64,000 nt of DNA from Bradyrhizobium sp. SK17. Its GTDB lineage: Bacteria; Pseudomonadota; Alphaproteobacteria; Rhizobiales; Xanthobacteraceae. The position numbers and the translations under genes are program-made. Positions within the stretch are counted from its first letter, which is position 1, and each line of letters starts with the position of its first letter. The stretch covers positions 2,418,001 through 2,482,000 of the forward strand of contig NZ_CP025113.1 in NCBI RefSeq assembly GCF_002831585.1. Reading direction: 5' to 3'. Below are positions 62,382 to 64,000 of the stretch, one piece after another. Under the pieces are notes generated by a model that saw nothing but the letters and a program-made list of their open reading frames with translations, did no database searches and had not been told where the DNA came from.

Positions 62382-63311
62382 TCACTTGTCGTGCTCCATC
62401 GACTGGATGGTGGCGACGTTGGTGGTCTCGAGGTTGCTCAGGGGGACCTCGACCGCGGACGGCTGGTACCAGGAGAATTGCGAGAAGTAGTTCGCGAGCA
62501 CCTGGTCCTTGAAGAACCGGCCATGCCGCGCGAAGATTTCGTTCCGCGCGATCCGCAGCTCGATCGCCGACATGTCCTTCAGATCGGCCTCGGCCAGAAA
62601 ACGTCGATCGGAATCCGGAAACAGGAAGCCGTCATGCGCCTTCGCGCGCTGCACGACGGAGGCCGGAACCGCGGGCGGCGTCAGCCCGACGGTGGTCGTG
62701 CCATTCGAGCCGCCTGATTTGGCTGCCGTATGCTCGAGTGTGGGCGCGACCAACCAGACCGCCAATGCCAGCGCCGCGATGGCGGCCCCCGCGGCGTATT
62801 TCCAGTAGCGCCGGACCGGCGAAATCTCGCGCAGCGGTGATTGGCCGGCCTCGAGCAAGACCTCGTTGATCGTGCCGATCAGGCGGGTCATGTGCATGCG
62901 AAAGTCCTGCCCGGAATCCACCCGGGCCGCGTTGCAGAAGTGGAGGAAGCGAAGCGATTCCGGCAGCTCGGCCGCCTGCGGCATCGTTGCGCCGTTCACC
63001 AGCAGCGGCAGGATGGTCTTGTCGTGCTTCAGCGCGGTCTCGATCTCGAACCGCACGGAGTCGCTTGGATCTGCCAGCCGCGCCGGTGCTCCGTCGTCGG
63101 CCTTGCCGATCCAGTGCGGACCGATCACGGCGATGACGATGTCGCTGGCAACGATTGCCTTCGCGATCCGGTCGACGAAGTTGGCGCCGGTCCGAATGCT
63201 GTTGACGTCGAAGAAGACGGATTTCTCACCGTACTTCTCGATCAGATGGTCTGCGATGCGGCCCGCTGTATCCTGATCGACCCGGCGGTACGACACCATG
63301 ATCATAGTCAT
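62382..63311 (-). CDS. TIR domain - transmembrane - YARHG domain protein
   Basis: 309 aa from ATG 63311. Residues 2-~150: bacterial TIR domain (TMIMVSYRRVDQDTAGRIADHLIEKYGEKSVFFDVNSIRTGANFVDRIAKAIVASDIVIAVIGPHWI; E89 in SDSVRFEIETAL is the candidate NADase glutamate). Residues ~172-190: one membrane helix (YAAGAAIAALALAVWLVAP). Residues ~191-225: Gly/Ser/Thr linker. Residues ~235-285: YARHG domain (LKDMSAIELRIARNEIFARHGRFFKDQVLANYFSQFSWYQP). So TIR is cytosolic and YARHG extracytoplasmic (N-in). YARHG domains occur in surface/wall-facing proteins. No typical defence partner is adjacent; the neighbouring CHAP-like protein is convergent. Confidence 0.88.
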   Translation of the reverse strand: MTMIMVSYRRVDQDTAGRIADHLIEKYGEKSVFFDVNSIRTGANFVDRIAKAIVASDIVIAVIGPHWIGKADDGAPARLADPSDSVRFEIETALKHDKTILPLLVNGATMPQAAELPESLRFLHFCNAARVDSGQDFRMHMTRLIGTINEVLLEAGQSPLREISPVRRYWKYAAGAAIAALALAVWLVAPTLEHTAAKSGGSNGTTTVGLTPPAVPASVVQRAKAHDGFLFPDSDRRFLAEADLKDMSAIELRIARNEIFARHGRFFKDQVLANYFSQFSWYQPSAVEVPLSNLETTNVATIQSMEHDK

Positions 63312-63449
63312 GGCAACCCCGTGCAATCAATTTCATCAAATGCGTTGCAGTCAGAAATGTGAGTGAAGTGTAACGCGCGCAACTGAAAATTGCAATGCAC
63401 CACGCGGCGCCGACATCGCCAAAACGCCGCATGGAACTCGGGGAAATCG

Positions 63450-64000
63450 CTACGACAGCGCGGGTTGTTCGACAGCGATGTCGTCGCCGACCACCGCGCC
63501 GCCATCGGTGATGATCTCGGCGTAGATGCCGCACTCGTTGTTGCCGAAGCGCTGCATCAGCATGTTCGGGACCGAGAGGTCGCGCGCGCCGGTCTCGGGA
63601 TCGACATTGACCGCGGCACAACGTGTGATCCGCTTCACAACTTTTGCCCGCGCGCTGCCGATCGCAATCGTCCGATCCAGCAGGCTGGCTTCATGCCAGG
63701 CCGGCCAGCCCTCGACATAGAGGTTGGCGCGGAAGCGCAGCGGATGGACCGGCGCCTGCACCATCTCCTCGATCGCGCGCAGGCTCGCCAGGTTGATGAT
63801 CGAGACCACCTTGCGGGGCACGTCGGAAAAACTGTGCCCGGGGCTGACCAGCACCTTGGGCGGTCCCTTGATCTGGTCGGCATGCCGATCGGCGAAATAG
63901 CGCTCGATCGCGGCGCGCCCCGCCTCGGTCTCGAGATCGCCCTGGGCCACCATCGCGCCATCCCGGCGCAGCGTCAGCACATGGCTGTCATCGTCGTAAT
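63450..64000 (-). CDS. MOSC-domain protein, cut by window end
   Basis: At least 183 aa; the frame is open through base 64000 (…YDDDSHVLTLRRDGAMVAQGD), so the N-terminus is outside. MOSC_N-like start, then MOSC: FSDVPRKVVSIINLASLRAIEEMVQAPVHPLRFRANLYVEGWPAWHE, TRCAAVNVDPETGARDLSVPNMLMQRFGNNECGIYAEIITDG (with the conserved Cys near RITRC). Molybdenum-cofactor sulfurase C-terminal-type protein, binding Mo-pterin; family members include YcbX/mARC-like reductases. Confidence 0.9.
   Translation of the reverse strand, partial: YDDDSHVLTLRRDGAMVAQGDLETEAGRAAIERYFADRHADQIKGPPKVLVSPGHSFSDVPRKVVSIINLASLRAIEEMVQAPVHPLRFRANLYVEGWPAWHEASLLDRTIAIGSARAKVVKRITRCAAVNVDPETGARDLSVPNMLMQRFGNNECGIYAEIITDGGAVVGDDIAVEQPALS

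Overview
The window reads as a chromosomal segment of a Bradyrhizobium-type alphaproteobacterium (Bradyrhizobium/Rhodopseudomonas lineage). The reasons are high-GC coding sequence, alphaproteobacterial gene orders (DUF4164-zapA-6S RNA-formyltetrahydrofolate cyclo-ligase; yebC-ruvC-ruvA-ruvB; metX-metW behind a SAM-II riboswitch; chorismate mutase-hisC-tyrC), frequent GTG/TTG starts, and several families of palindromic intergenic repeats. I see no tRNA, rRNA, CRISPR array, insertion sequence or prophage. This is inference from gene content; no database was searched.

Layout. 1-2.2 kb: end of an RND efflux pump gene and an orphan AAA ATPase. 2.2-11.9 kb: a minus-strand central-carbon block (tkt, gap, a tiny membrane ORF, pgk, class II and class I aldolases, a ThiE-like protein, a Sel1-repeat protein, an inositol-monophosphatase-like enzyme). 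12.1-14.8 kb: DUF4164, zapA, a probable 6S RNA, formyltetrahydrofolate cyclo-ligase and a YmdB-type phosphoesterase. 14.9-20.1 kb: a cyclase-TolB-TPR protein and two soluble chemoreceptor-like proteins with the sensor at the C-terminus. 20.2-25.4 kb: yebC, ruvCAB, a Tat-exported phosphoesterase and a YbgC thioesterase. 25.4-34.2 kb and 43.3-48.8 kb: two stress/enzyme islands. 34.1-41 kb: TauE-type exporter, LysR, small proteins, cobT / cobS-cobC, an SDR. 41-43 kb: a triple-PAS chemoreceptor. 48.9-55 kb: cysE, a tartrate-type dehydrogenase with transporter and divergent LysR, and a DHA2-type MFS exporter. 55.3-60.5 kb: aromatic amino-acid operon and metXW. 60.5-64 kb: alpha/beta hydrolase, His-rich CHAP-like protein, a TIR-TM-YARHG protein and a truncated MOSC gene.

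Main discovery. Six transcription units in the two islands share one promoter architecture: TGTCG(G/C), exactly 17 nt, then CGTY, with an A/T-rich block starting 18-19 nt before TGTCG. They precede (1) a frameshifted RibD/DHFR-like gene, (2) YCII + ECF42-type sigma factor, (3) DoxX + SRPBCC + VOC, (4) a glutathione S-transferase, (5) an NTF2-like protein + serine hydrolase and (6) three YCII/DGPF-type genes. The sigma factor at 31051-32328 is the obvious candidate to read all six. That would make a local, autoregulated ECF42 regulon of small detoxification-type proteins, with an upstream element that looks like part of the promoter.

Other control elements visible in the sequence are a SAM-II riboswitch with a terminator before metX, paired TetR operators around 47501-48321, a tandem ArsR operator at 28158-28178, and multiple repeat hairpins between convergent genes.
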